DNA of 32,079 nt from a virus, in the IMG/VR virus record IMGVR_UViG_3300047386_000392, positions 1-32,079 of that record; one strand, given 5' to 3'. The translations under genes and the position numbers were made by a program. The notes under the pieces were generated by a model. That model was given only the letters and a program-made list of their open reading frames with translations, did not search any database and was not told the origin of the DNA. Shown one piece after another: positions 14,782 to 21,321 of this stretch (its first letter is position 1; each line of letters begins with the position of its first letter).

Positions 14782-16713
14782 ATGGACATGAAAGAAGCCA
14801 TTAAAGAATACACAAAACGGGGCTGGAAGATATTTCCGGTTGAGCAAAACGGCAAGCGACCAGCGAAGCGCAACAACGGCGCAATGCTGAGCTACACAGA
14901 TGCGAGCACCGATGCAGATGCGCTGATCGCGTATTTCGAAGCGCATCCAGACGCTAACCTGGGGCTCAACCTAGTTGATAGCGGCCTGGTCTGCATCGAT
15001 GTCGATGATTATAAAACAGACTGTAAATTCCAAGAATTTATGGTCGGCAAAGACATGCCACCAACGCTGACACAAAAGTCGGCATCCGGCGGCACGCACT
15101 ATCTTTTCGAGGACGATAAGGTCGATCAATTTCCTGGCGAGATGTGCCAACAGGTAGATATCAAGCATAAGGGATATATCCTGATCGAACCCAGCCGGAT
15201 AGATGGCAAGCCTTATGTATGGCAGACCGATGATGCGCCAGCAAAGCTGCCATCCTGGGTGCCCCGCAAGTCAACTGCGCCGCTCCTGGAGCAAGGACAG
15301 ACAGGACAAAAACTGGACATGTCCAGCTTGTCCGGCATCCACATAGATTTGGCGCGCGGCACCGTGAACCCAAGCGATCTCATTGCGCAGATCCAAAGCG
15401 GCAATAACTGGCACAACAACATCGTCACTCTGGTGGGCTACTACGTTAGCCAGGGATGGTCAGCAAACCAGGTGCATGATGTTACCGATGGATTGACCCT
15501 GTCAGGCTGGTCGGTGGATCAGACGCGCCGTGAGGTGCAGATGGCGTATGATGGCGCTGTCAGCAAAGGTTACATGCCGATCGTGCCCAAGGCGCCAAGC
15601 GAGCTACTCAAAGCACCCGCAACCGCACCACTAAAAGCACAAGTAAGCTCGCAGCTGCTCTATCCTGGCGATGCCAGGCCCATCCTGACATCCAATTATT
15701 TGGTCAAGCGATGGCTCGATCGAGGCACGACCAGCGTGATCTACGGCGAAAGCAACATAGGCAAGAGCTTCTTCGTGATGGACATGTGCTACTGCGTGGC
15801 GGCTGGCATTGACTGGCACGGCTACAAGACAGTGCAAGGGCCGGTCCTCTACCTGGCCCTGGAGGGCGGTCTAGGGATGGCCAACCGGCTGTACGCCATC
15901 CAGCAAAAATACGGACGCAATAACGTACCACTTGCTGTCAGGCGTGCGCCGCTCGATATGCTCAACAGCGACGAGGATCTGCAAACGCTGGGCGCGCTAA
16001 TCCAAGAGGTCCAGGATCAATACGGCCAGCTGGCCATGATTGTGATCGACACGCTCTCCAGGGCGCTTGCTGGCGGCGATGAGAATAGCTCAACCGACCT
16101 GGGGCGCATGGTTAAGGTTTCAGACGCCGTGGTCGAGCAATCCGGCGCGCATGTGAGCATGGTGCATCACTCCGGCAAGGACCAATCACGCGGGGCGAGG
16201 GGGCATAGTTTGCTTCGGGCGAGCGTATCGACCGAAATCGAACTGACCAAGATGGACGGCGTCAGCTTTGCAACGGCCACCAAGCAGCGTGACCAGGAGC
16301 CAGCTGAGCCATTCGCTTTCGTCTTAGACAGCATGGATCTAGGGCAAGACCAGGACGGTGATCAAGTGACCACGGCAGTGGTCAGAGCAGCGTCAGAAGA
16401 GGATGCCCAAGAAGCCAAGCAGAAGAAGCGGCCAGGCGGCAAAAACCAAGTAACGATTTGGAACGCGTTCAAGCAGCTGAAAGCCGACAATGTTGGGCAA
16501 TCCAATCCTGGTGGCACGGGGTGGCCAGAGATTGGCGCATTTTGGTGCATCGAGGCCGACCAGCTGCGGGATTTCGCCAGGGGCAAGATGAGCGCACAAA
16601 ACAGCCGGTCAGCATATGACCAGGCGCTTAATGCGCTTCTGCAAAGCGGCCTGATGGCCATGAATGAAAATCATATCTGGATAACAACAAAGGAAGGAAG
16701 ACATCGTGTCTAA
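14782..16713 (+). CDS. Primase-polymerase / RepA-like helicase fusion
   Basis: 643 residues. N-terminal prim-pol domain (about 1-160): GWKIFPVEQNGKRPAKRNNG, DANLGLNLVDSGLVCIDVDD with the catalytic Asp73-x-Asp75 pair, SASGGTHYLF with His106, and VDIKHKGYILIEPS. C-terminal RecA-like AAA_25/RepA helicase domain (about 300-560): Walker A GESNIGKS at 322-329, VLYLALEGG, Walker B LAMIVIDTLSRAL with Asp423, and VSMVHHSGKD near 459-467. It should make primers and unwind DNA at the phage origin; no phage DNA polymerase was found, so elongation is probably by the host enzyme. The end overlaps the next gene's GTG start. Confidence 0.93.
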   Translation: MDMKEAIKEYTKRGWKIFPVEQNGKRPAKRNNGAMLSYTDASTDADALIAYFEAHPDANLGLNLVDSGLVCIDVDDYKTDCKFQEFMVGKDMPPTLTQKSASGGTHYLFEDDKVDQFPGEMCQQVDIKHKGYILIEPSRIDGKPYVWQTDDAPAKLPSWVPRKSTAPLLEQGQTGQKLDMSSLSGIHIDLARGTVNPSDLIAQIQSGNNWHNNIVTLVGYYVSQGWSANQVHDVTDGLTLSGWSVDQTRREVQMAYDGAVSKGYMPIVPKAPSELLKAPATAPLKAQVSSQLLYPGDARPILTSNYLVKRWLDRGTTSVIYGESNIGKSFFVMDMCYCVAAGIDWHGYKTVQGPVLYLALEGGLGMANRLYAIQQKYGRNNVPLAVRRAPLDMLNSDEDLQTLGALIQEVQDQYGQLAMIVIDTLSRALAGGDENSSTDLGRMVKVSDAVVEQSGAHVSMVHHSGKDQSRGARGHSLLRASVSTEIELTKMDGVSFATATKQRDQEPAEPFAFVLDSMDLGQDQDGDQVTTAVVRAASEEDAQEAKQKKRPGGKNQVTIWNAFKQLKADNVGQSNPGGTGWPEIGAFWCIEADQLRDFARGKMSAQNSRSAYDQALNALLQSGLMAMNENHIWITTKEGRHRV

Positions 16714-16999
16714 TATGTTTCTGGTGCGTGAACTATTGGTTGAGGCCAAGAAGCGCACCGCTAATCAAGAAGTGATCGATCTGATCGACCAGGCCATTGC
16801 AAATAGTTACCGCGAATATGTGAAGAAGAGAGCGCCGTGCGAAACCCAGCGCATCACCAGGCACTTAGCCAATCAGATCCTGAATGACTACTACACAAAC
16901 GAAAGGCAAAGCTGCTTAACCCTAGCCAATAAGTGGAAAGTTAATGCCGGCAGAGTGAGCGAGTTGATCAGTGGCAAGCATGAATACTCAGGTGTATGA
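16706..16999 (+). CDS. Small HTH protein, possible origin or operator binder
   Basis: 97 residues, GTG start chosen because AAGGAAGGAAG lies just upstream at the right distance; it overlaps the helicase stop by eight bases. Residues 67-92 (RQSCLTLANKWKVNAGRVSE then LISGKH) match the 'LA.kw.Vn.grVSeI..Gk' helix-turn-helix of phage DNA-binding proteins. The N-terminal half is helical. Its stop codon lies inside the first of a dense set of palindromes, so it may bind them. That link is inferred from position only. Confidence 0.75.
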   Translation: MSNMFLVRELLVEAKKRTANQEVIDLIDQAIANSYREYVKKRAPCETQRITRHLANQILNDYYTNERQSCLTLANKWKVNAGRVSELISGKHEYSGV

Positions 17000-17080
17000 A
17001 ATGTATTTTTCATACACTTTTCATATCCTACGCAAAGCGTATGAAACGTATAAAAACCCTATAGGGTTTATACGTCATAC
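16992..17080. repeat. Palindrome cluster with iterated GTATGAAA, candidate origin or operator
   Basis: Three nested or adjacent inverted repeats in about 90 bases. (a) GTGTATGAAA 16992-17001 with TTTCATACAC 17008-17017, perfect, 6-base loop. (b) TACGC-AAA-GCGTA 17029-17041. (c) A long hairpin 17039-17080 centred on CCCTATAGGG (17057-17066), with ACGTATAAA and TTTATACGT arms and outer GTATG/CATAC, only two AA bulges on one side. GTATGAAA recurs in both orientations (16994, 17008, 17039). Directly downstream of the prim-pol/helicase and an HTH protein, this fits a replication origin or operator; a transcript-ending role for (a), which is followed by TTTTC, is also possible. Confidence 0.65.
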
Positions 17081-17100
17081 ACAGCGCCAGGTTTTCGAGC

Positions 17101-17700
17101 ATGGCTAGAGGGGCGTATAAGGCCAAGGGAAAGGCCAGGACAAAGAAGTTCGATCGGTTACTGGAACCGGCCGCGACTAAGGAAGAGATTGAGGTTGACC
17201 TGGCGATAGCCGGCTTCGATCGCTGGGTGCAGCATCTTAATCAGAAGTGGGGCGTCGATCGACTGGTGCAGCTGGTGGAGCCTGAGATGGCTCATAGGTA
17301 TGGCCAGGCATTGGGCGCGCTGAATGATGCACTCAATGCATGTGATGCAGCCCAGGCAAGGCACTGCGCTGATGATTGTATTAGGGGCATGATCAAGATG
17401 GATGAGATGGCAACGTCTGTCGGCGCAGTCGGGGCAGACGCTAGCTACTGGGAGTTTGAGGTGGACGGCGTGCGCGCAGCGATCTTACTCGACCAGGATG
17501 CATGGCCGAAGGTAGCAGCTGATCGGCCTGACCTTGAGCTAATCACACTGCATGAGGTTGGCGTGTATTACGCGCACTGGCGCAAGAGCAAGTTGGGGGA
17601 AGCGACAGGTGCAGTGAAGGCTGCATTTCCTTCGGCTCAGGTGACTAGCCTGGACCTTCCAGAGCGTGATCCAGCTGACGATCCTATCCCGTTTAGCTAG
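17101..17700 (+). CDS. Hypothetical protein with SSB-like acidic C-terminus
   Basis: 199 residues. Very basic first 20 residues (ARGAYKAKGKARTKKFDR), a helical body with AGFDRWVQHLNQKWGVDRLV and ARHCADDCIRGMIKMDEMAT, then a mixed alpha/beta region (YWEFEVDGVRAAILLDQDAW, LELITLHEVGVYYAHWRKSK). The end, ERDPADDPIPFS, resembles the DDDIPF tip by which bacterial SSB recruits replication proteins. No known family. Its place between the replication operon and the terminase suggests a DNA-metabolism role. The ribosome site is weak (GAG or AGG). Confidence 0.72.
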   Translation: MARGAYKAKGKARTKKFDRLLEPAATKEEIEVDLAIAGFDRWVQHLNQKWGVDRLVQLVEPEMAHRYGQALGALNDALNACDAAQARHCADDCIRGMIKMDEMATSVGAVGADASYWEFEVDGVRAAILLDQDAWPKVAADRPDLELITLHEVGVYYAHWRKSKLGEATGAVKAAFPSAQVTSLDLPERDPADDPIPFS

Positions 17701-17990
17701 GACCAGGGATTTGCACATTGGCGCAAATCCGCGCGCGTGTACGCGAGACGGGCTGCATATAGCACCAAACATAACTGTGTATGCTGTATAGTCCCAATGA
17801 TATCAGTGGGTTACGGGGTATGGTTTCAAAAGGGTTTCAAAAGCGGCCGATTTCCAGGCGAATTCGGAATTTTACCCCCCCCCTGGGGGGGTGCTTGGCT
17901 GAAAAGCTGGGCAAGTAATCACGCACAGAATTTTCGCCAAACAATGCGCTGAAAAAAATTTTTGCGTAAATTGGAAAAAAAGGATCTTTT
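17701..17990. promoter_or_regulatory. Non-coding region before the terminase genes
   Basis: 290 bases without a convincing gene. Contents: hairpin GGATTTGC 17707-17714 with GCAAATCC 17723-17730, and palindrome CGCGTGTACGCG 17734-17745 (possible end of the replication transcript); a TATAGT -10-like box at 17787-17792 without a clear -35; a tandem 11-base repeat GGTTTCAAAAG at 17822-17832 and 17833-17843; and a C9-T-G7 snap-back at 17875-17891. An AT-rich leader with AAGGA leads to the terminase start. It probably holds the late promoter and its regulator site. Confidence 0.55.
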
Positions 17991-18428
17991 ATGGCAGGGA
18001 AGAAAAAACATCGCACCCTCATGGCTATTATCGATGAAACCGGCGGTGTCGAAAAAATTTTTGAGGAAATTTCGAACGGGCGCACCATTGCCTCGATCGC
18101 CCGTGAATTCCAAGTATCGCGAAACATGCTTTCCGGCATCCTCAACAAATCGGAATATCGGACCCAGCTGCGTGAGGCGCAACGCCAGGGCGCGGAACAG
18201 CTAGCAGACGCCGCTCTGGAGATCGCTGACAACGTGCCGGAAGAGAGCGCCGCAATATCTAAGGCGCGCGAGCGGATAGCCGTGAGGAAGTGGATCGCTT
18301 CCGCAATGGATCCTGATCGCTGGAACACGACCAGGGCCAATCAACAGGTCCAGGTGAACATTCACGCGCAGCACCTGGATGCGCTTAGAAAAGTGCAGAG
18401 CGAGGTGATCGACCATGAAGGCGACTGA
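17991..18428 (+). CDS. terS: Terminase small subunit
   Basis: 145 residues. Residues 28-58 (SNGRTIASIAREFQVSRNML then SGILNK) form a helix-turn-helix, as expected for recognition of the packaging site. The following part (AEQLADAALEIADNVPEESA, then KARERIAVRKWIASAMDPDR W) is the oligomerisation segment typical of small terminases of this type. It sits directly before the large subunit with one small gene between. AAGGA is well placed upstream. It overlaps the next gene by 14 bases. Confidence 0.85.
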   Translation: MAGKKKHRTLMAIIDETGGVEKIFEEISNGRTIASIAREFQVSRNMLSGILNKSEYRTQLREAQRQGAEQLADAALEIADNVPEESAAISKARERIAVRKWIASAMDPDRWNTTRANQQVQVNIHAQHLDALRKVQSEVIDHEGD

Positions 18429-18633
18429 GGTGATGGATTATCTGCGCTGGGCTGATGACTTTGCCCTGGTATGCCGCAAGGACGATCGTCTGGTGACGCT
18501 GAGTGATATTGGTGAGCAGGGGATGTATCACATGCTGATCCTGGCGGCTGATTGCTTGTCTCAGGAGATTGAAGAGGATTTTGATGAGCTATTAGAGGCG
18601 ATGCACGAGGCTGACGAGGCTACGATCCACTGA
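18415..18633 (+). CDS. Small acidic protein between the terminase genes
   Basis: 72 residues, acidic (LSQEIEEDFDELLEAMHEAD), mostly helical. GAGGTGA lies 6 bases before the ATG. It overlaps the small terminase gene by 14 bases and the large terminase start by one, so all three are translated together, suggesting a packaging accessory or simply an operon passenger. No family recognised. Confidence 0.75.
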   Translation: MKATEVMDYLRWADDFALVCRKDDRLVTLSDIGEQGMYHMLILAADCLSQEIEEDFDELLEAMHEADEATIH

Positions 18634-20039
18634 TGCCGGAAATTAATGCATTTGAGGATTTTGTGCGGCGCTACCGCAATCGGCCAGTCTTGTTCGTCCA
18701 GGAAGTTTTGAACTGCGAGCCTGACCCCTGGCAGAAGGAATTGATGAACGCGATTGCCAGCGGCGAGCGCCGTTGCAGCGTTGCTTCGGGTCATGGCGTT
18801 GGAAAATCTACTGGCACATCGTGGTTGATGTTGTGGTTCTTGCTGACCAGGTTTCCGGTGAAGGTTGTCGTAACGGCGCCGACATCCAGCCAGCTGTTCG
18901 ATGCGCTGTTTGCGGAATTGAAGAGATGGGTTCGGGAGATGCCGGAGCCGTTGCAAAAGCTTTTAAATGTTAAGAGCGATCGTGTCGAGTTGATAGCGGC
19001 GCCTAGCGAGGCTTTTATTGCGGCGAAGACTAGTCGTAAGGAAAGCCCAGAGAGTTTGCAGGGCGTACACTCAGATCATGTACTTTTGTGCGCCGATGAG
19101 GCGTCTGGGATACCGGAGGAGGTGTTTTCGGCATCCGCTGGATCGATGTCTGGTGAGCATGCTCACACGATCTTGTTGGGCAATCCTACGCGCGGCTCTG
19201 GGTTTTTCTATGACACGCACCATCGTCTTCAAAAAAACTGGTGGACCAGGACGGTGAGTTGCCTGGATAGCCCCAGGGTTTCATCTGAATATGTTGAGGA
19301 GATGCGCGAGCGATATGGCGAGGGCACGAATGCCTGGCGCACGCGCGTAACTGGCGAGTTTCCGGTCCATGATGACGATACGGTGATCCCGCTGCACTTG
19401 GTTGAGAGCGCGATGCATCGTGACATTGAGGCGGCTGACGGCGTGACGGCGGTTTGGTCGCTCGATGTTGCGCGGATGGGCGACGATGCGAGCGTGCTGT
19501 GCAAGCGTGTCGGTCGGGTTGTGACTGACATGCGCGTCTGGCGCAAATTGGATCTGATGCAGCTGTCTGGATCGGTGATGGCTGAATATGAGGCGTTGCC
19601 TCCAAGTGAGCAGCCAGGGCAGATATTTGTGGATAGCTCGGGATTGGGCGCTGGAGTGGCTGACAGGCTCACTGAGTTGGGTTTGCCGGTCCAGGGGATC
19701 AATGTGTCCGAAAGCCCCTCTATGGGCACTCAGTACCTCAATTTGAGGGCAGAGCTTTGGTTTCGTTTGAAGGCGTGGCTAGAGGCGCGTGATTGCCGCC
19801 TTCCGCGCGATGAAAATCTATTAAGCGAACTTTCTGCCCCTAAGTATAGCTTCACCTCATCCGGTAAGATAAAAATCGAAAGTAAGAGCGATATGAAGTC
19901 ACGCGGGATGAAGTCACCCGACATGGCTGACGCGCTTTGTTTAAGCCTCTCTGGGGATGCGGCGATTGCGCTGCACGGGTCATCTGGGGCGTCGAGATGG
20001 AACAAGCCTATACGGCGAAATCTACGAGGTGTCGCGTGA
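18633..20039 (+). CDS. terL: Terminase large subunit (packaging ATPase/nuclease)
   Basis: 468 residues. ATPase: Walker A SGHGVGKST at 52-60, Walker B VLLCADEA around 150-157 with Asp155-Glu156, and coupling motif LLGNP at 181-185. Nuclease (RNase H fold): VWSLDVARMGDDAS with Asp278, QIFVDSSGLGAG with Asp334, and SPDMADAL with Asp430/Asp433. All key residues of the family are present and the length is usual, so it is a complete motor that translocates DNA into the prohead through the portal and cuts the concatemer. The stop overlaps the next GTG start (GTGA). Confidence 0.96.
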   Translation: MPEINAFEDFVRRYRNRPVLFVQEVLNCEPDPWQKELMNAIASGERRCSVASGHGVGKSTGTSWLMLWFLLTRFPVKVVVTAPTSSQLFDALFAELKRWVREMPEPLQKLLNVKSDRVELIAAPSEAFIAAKTSRKESPESLQGVHSDHVLLCADEASGIPEEVFSASAGSMSGEHAHTILLGNPTRGSGFFYDTHHRLQKNWWTRTVSCLDSPRVSSEYVEEMRERYGEGTNAWRTRVTGEFPVHDDDTVIPLHLVESAMHRDIEAADGVTAVWSLDVARMGDDASVLCKRVGRVVTDMRVWRKLDLMQLSGSVMAEYEALPPSEQPGQIFVDSSGLGAGVADRLTELGLPVQGINVSESPSMGTQYLNLRAELWFRLKAWLEARDCRLPRDENLLSELSAPKYSFTSSGKIKIESKSDMKSRGMKSPDMADALCLSLSGDAAIALHGSSGASRWNKPIRRNLRGVA

Positions 20040-20104
20040 ACTACGGTAAGAAACCAAAGCCTAAGAAGAAGCCCAAGGGCAAAAAATCAGGCATGTTTAA
20101 GTAA
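20036..20104 (+). CDS. Lys-rich micropeptide (22 aa)
   Basis: GTG start within the terminase stop (GTGA). Translates to MNYGKKPKPKKKPKGKKSGM then FK: 11 of 22 residues are Lys. I recall comparable 'MNYGKK..KKK' peptides after terminase genes in marine phages, which supports its reality. Its stop overlaps the next ATG (TAATG). Very short, so some doubt remains. Possibly neutralises packaged DNA or is a minor virion component. Confidence 0.5.
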   Translation: MNYGKKPKPKKKPKGKKSGMFK

Positions 20105-20256
20105 TGTCTCTCTACGAGAACATTCAGAAAAAGCGCAAGCGCATAAAGGCCGGATCTGGCGAGCGGATGCGCAAGGCTGGATCTCCTGGCGCGCCGACTG
20201 CCAAGGCTTTTAAGGCTGCGGCTAAGACGGCGAAGAAAAAAGCCAAGAAGAAATGA
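20104..20256 (+). CDS. Basic small phage protein (50 aa)
   Basis: Reads MSLYENIQKKRKRIKAGSGE then RMRKAGSPGAPTAKAFKAAA and a Lys-rich tail. The 'MSLY.NI..KR.RI.AGSGE.MR..G..GAPT...F..AA.TAK' pattern is one I recognise as a widespread small phage protein of unknown function next to head genes. One-base overlap upstream and ATGA overlap downstream. Net charge is very high, suggesting nucleic-acid contact. Confidence 0.75.
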   Translation: MSLYENIQKKRKRIKAGSGERMRKAGSPGAPTAKAFKAAAKTAKKKAKKK

Positions 20257-20444
20257 TTTTCGGTGCGCTCTTTTTGCTGTGTTCGCAAACTGAGTGCATG
20301 ACGGTTGGCAGTCCGGCTTTTGGGTCTAGAGAGCAGTGCGAGCAAATGGTGCAGAGATTTGGGTTGCAAGCGATTTCCCGCAAACATCCTGGCTATGCGA
20401 TTGTCGATTATCGGTGTGTGAGTTTTTTGGATGAGCAAGCGTAA
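20253..20444 (+). CDS. Small Cys-containing protein with hydrophobic N-terminus
   Basis: 63 residues: MIFGALFLLCSQTECMTVGS, later SREQCEQMVQRFGLQ and VDYRCVSF. The hydrophobic start with Cys10 could be a short signal or lipobox-like sequence, leaving a small secreted domain with an even number of Cys (C15, C29, C55 plus C10). A lytic-phase periplasmic product is possible. ATGA overlap with the preceding gene, 14-base overlap with the next. No family recognised. Confidence 0.65.
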   Translation: MIFGALFLLCSQTECMTVGSPAFGSREQCEQMVQRFGLQAISRKHPGYAIVDYRCVSFLDEQA

Positions 20445-20679
20445 GAGTGGACCAAGCCTGTCGGTCGGGCGCGGCGAGAAGCTTTCGGTAAAGCGCGGTG
20501 GCGGTCTGACTGCTAAGGGGCGCGCGAAATATAACAAGGCTACGGGGTCAAATCTAAAGGCACCGGCGCCTAAGCCTAAGACCAAGAAGGACGCGGCCAG
20601 GAAGAAATCATTCTGCGCGCGGTCGGCTGGTTGGACGGGTGAGCGCGGCAAGGCTGCAAGAAAAAGATGGAAGTGCTAG
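20431..20679 (+). CDS. DUF6321-like basic phage protein
   Basis: 82 residues, very basic: MSKRKSGPSLSVGRGEKLSV then KRGGGLTAKGRAKYNKATGS and KKSFCARSAGWTGERGKAAR KRWKC. The 'GGLTAKGRAKYN..TGSNLKAP' and 'SFCARS..W' patterns match a conserved phage family that I recall as DUF6321, function unknown, possibly nucleic-acid binding. It sits in the row of small basic genes after the terminase and its stop directly abuts the next ATG. Confidence 0.75.
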   Translation: MSKRKSGPSLSVGRGEKLSVKRGGGLTAKGRAKYNKATGSNLKAPAPKPKTKKDAARKKSFCARSAGWTGERGKAARKRWKC

Positions 20680-21321
20680 ATGGCTGAGAAAAAGAAAGAA
20701 TACATATCGTTTTCGGACATGTTTGATGGCGGTGGTGCTGGTCAGTCTGGCCCAGAATTTGAGGGCGGCGGGATCATTAGCGCGATCGGCAATAGCCTGG
20801 GCGGTCCTAAAATCTTTGGCGGTGCGTTTGCGAGCGGCGATGACGCGCCTGGCGGTGGCACGCGGATCAAGCACGAGCAGCCGGTTGGAATGTTTACCGA
20901 TGCGTTTGACGGCGGTGGTTTTGGTTATTCTGGCGATTATTTCGAGGGTGGCCCTTACTCGATGATAGCTAATATCCTGGGCATAAATCCGATGGGGTCT
21001 GAGAACCTTGCGCAGACTGTTGCGCAAAATCCGCAACCGCAACCGCAACCGCAAATGCCATTTGCAACAGCGACAAATCTTGGTGACACGAATGATCCGC
21101 TTGCGGCGATAAACCAGCCGGCAGGGTTCCCTGGAATGGCTGATACATCTGGACCAATTGCAAGCGGCATCCCGACCTTTTCTGAGTTTACTGAAGGTCC
21201 AGGCATTAAGTTTTTAAACGCCAGAACGCAAATGCAGATGTATGACGCGCTCTATGGTCGATCGCAGCCGGCGCCATCGTATTTCACTGGAATGGACGCT
21301 AGCGGGGGAATGCGGGTATGA
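20680..21321 (+). CDS. Hypothetical protein with internal Gly/Asp repeat
   Basis: 213 residues. Two copies of a module of about 35 residues: FSDMFDGGGAGQSGPEFEGG (residues 11-30) and FTDAFDGGGFGYSGDYFEGG (about 72-91), each followed by a hydrophobic I-x-x-I-x-N-x-L stretch. Then come a PQPQPQPQ spacer and a less complex C-terminus. The repeats suggest a structural or assembly role. GGAAG lies before the ATG; four-base overlap with the next gene. No known family. Confidence 0.7.
   Translation: MAEKKKEYISFSDMFDGGGAGQSGPEFEGGGIISAIGNSLGGPKIFGGAFASGDDAPGGGTRIKHEQPVGMFTDAFDGGGFGYSGDYFEGGPYSMIANILGINPMGSENLAQTVAQNPQPQPQPQMPFATATNLGDTNDPLAAINQPAGFPGMADTSGPIASGIPTFSEFTEGPGIKFLNARTQMQMYDALYGRSQPAPSYFTGMDASGGMRV

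Noticed and set aside
17737-17952. 71-residue open frame upstream of the terminase
   Set aside because: It crosses the C9/G7 run and the tandem repeat, has no ribosome site and an implausible composition; treated as non-coding.
17701-17990. Possible tRNA, suggested by GGTTTCAAA resembling a T-loop
   Set aside because: No cloverleaf could be drawn around it; the motif is a tandem repeat.
17837-18340. 167-residue open frame antisense to the small terminase
   Set aside because: Shadow of the small terminase gene plus intergenic DNA; no ribosome site and no recognisable motif.
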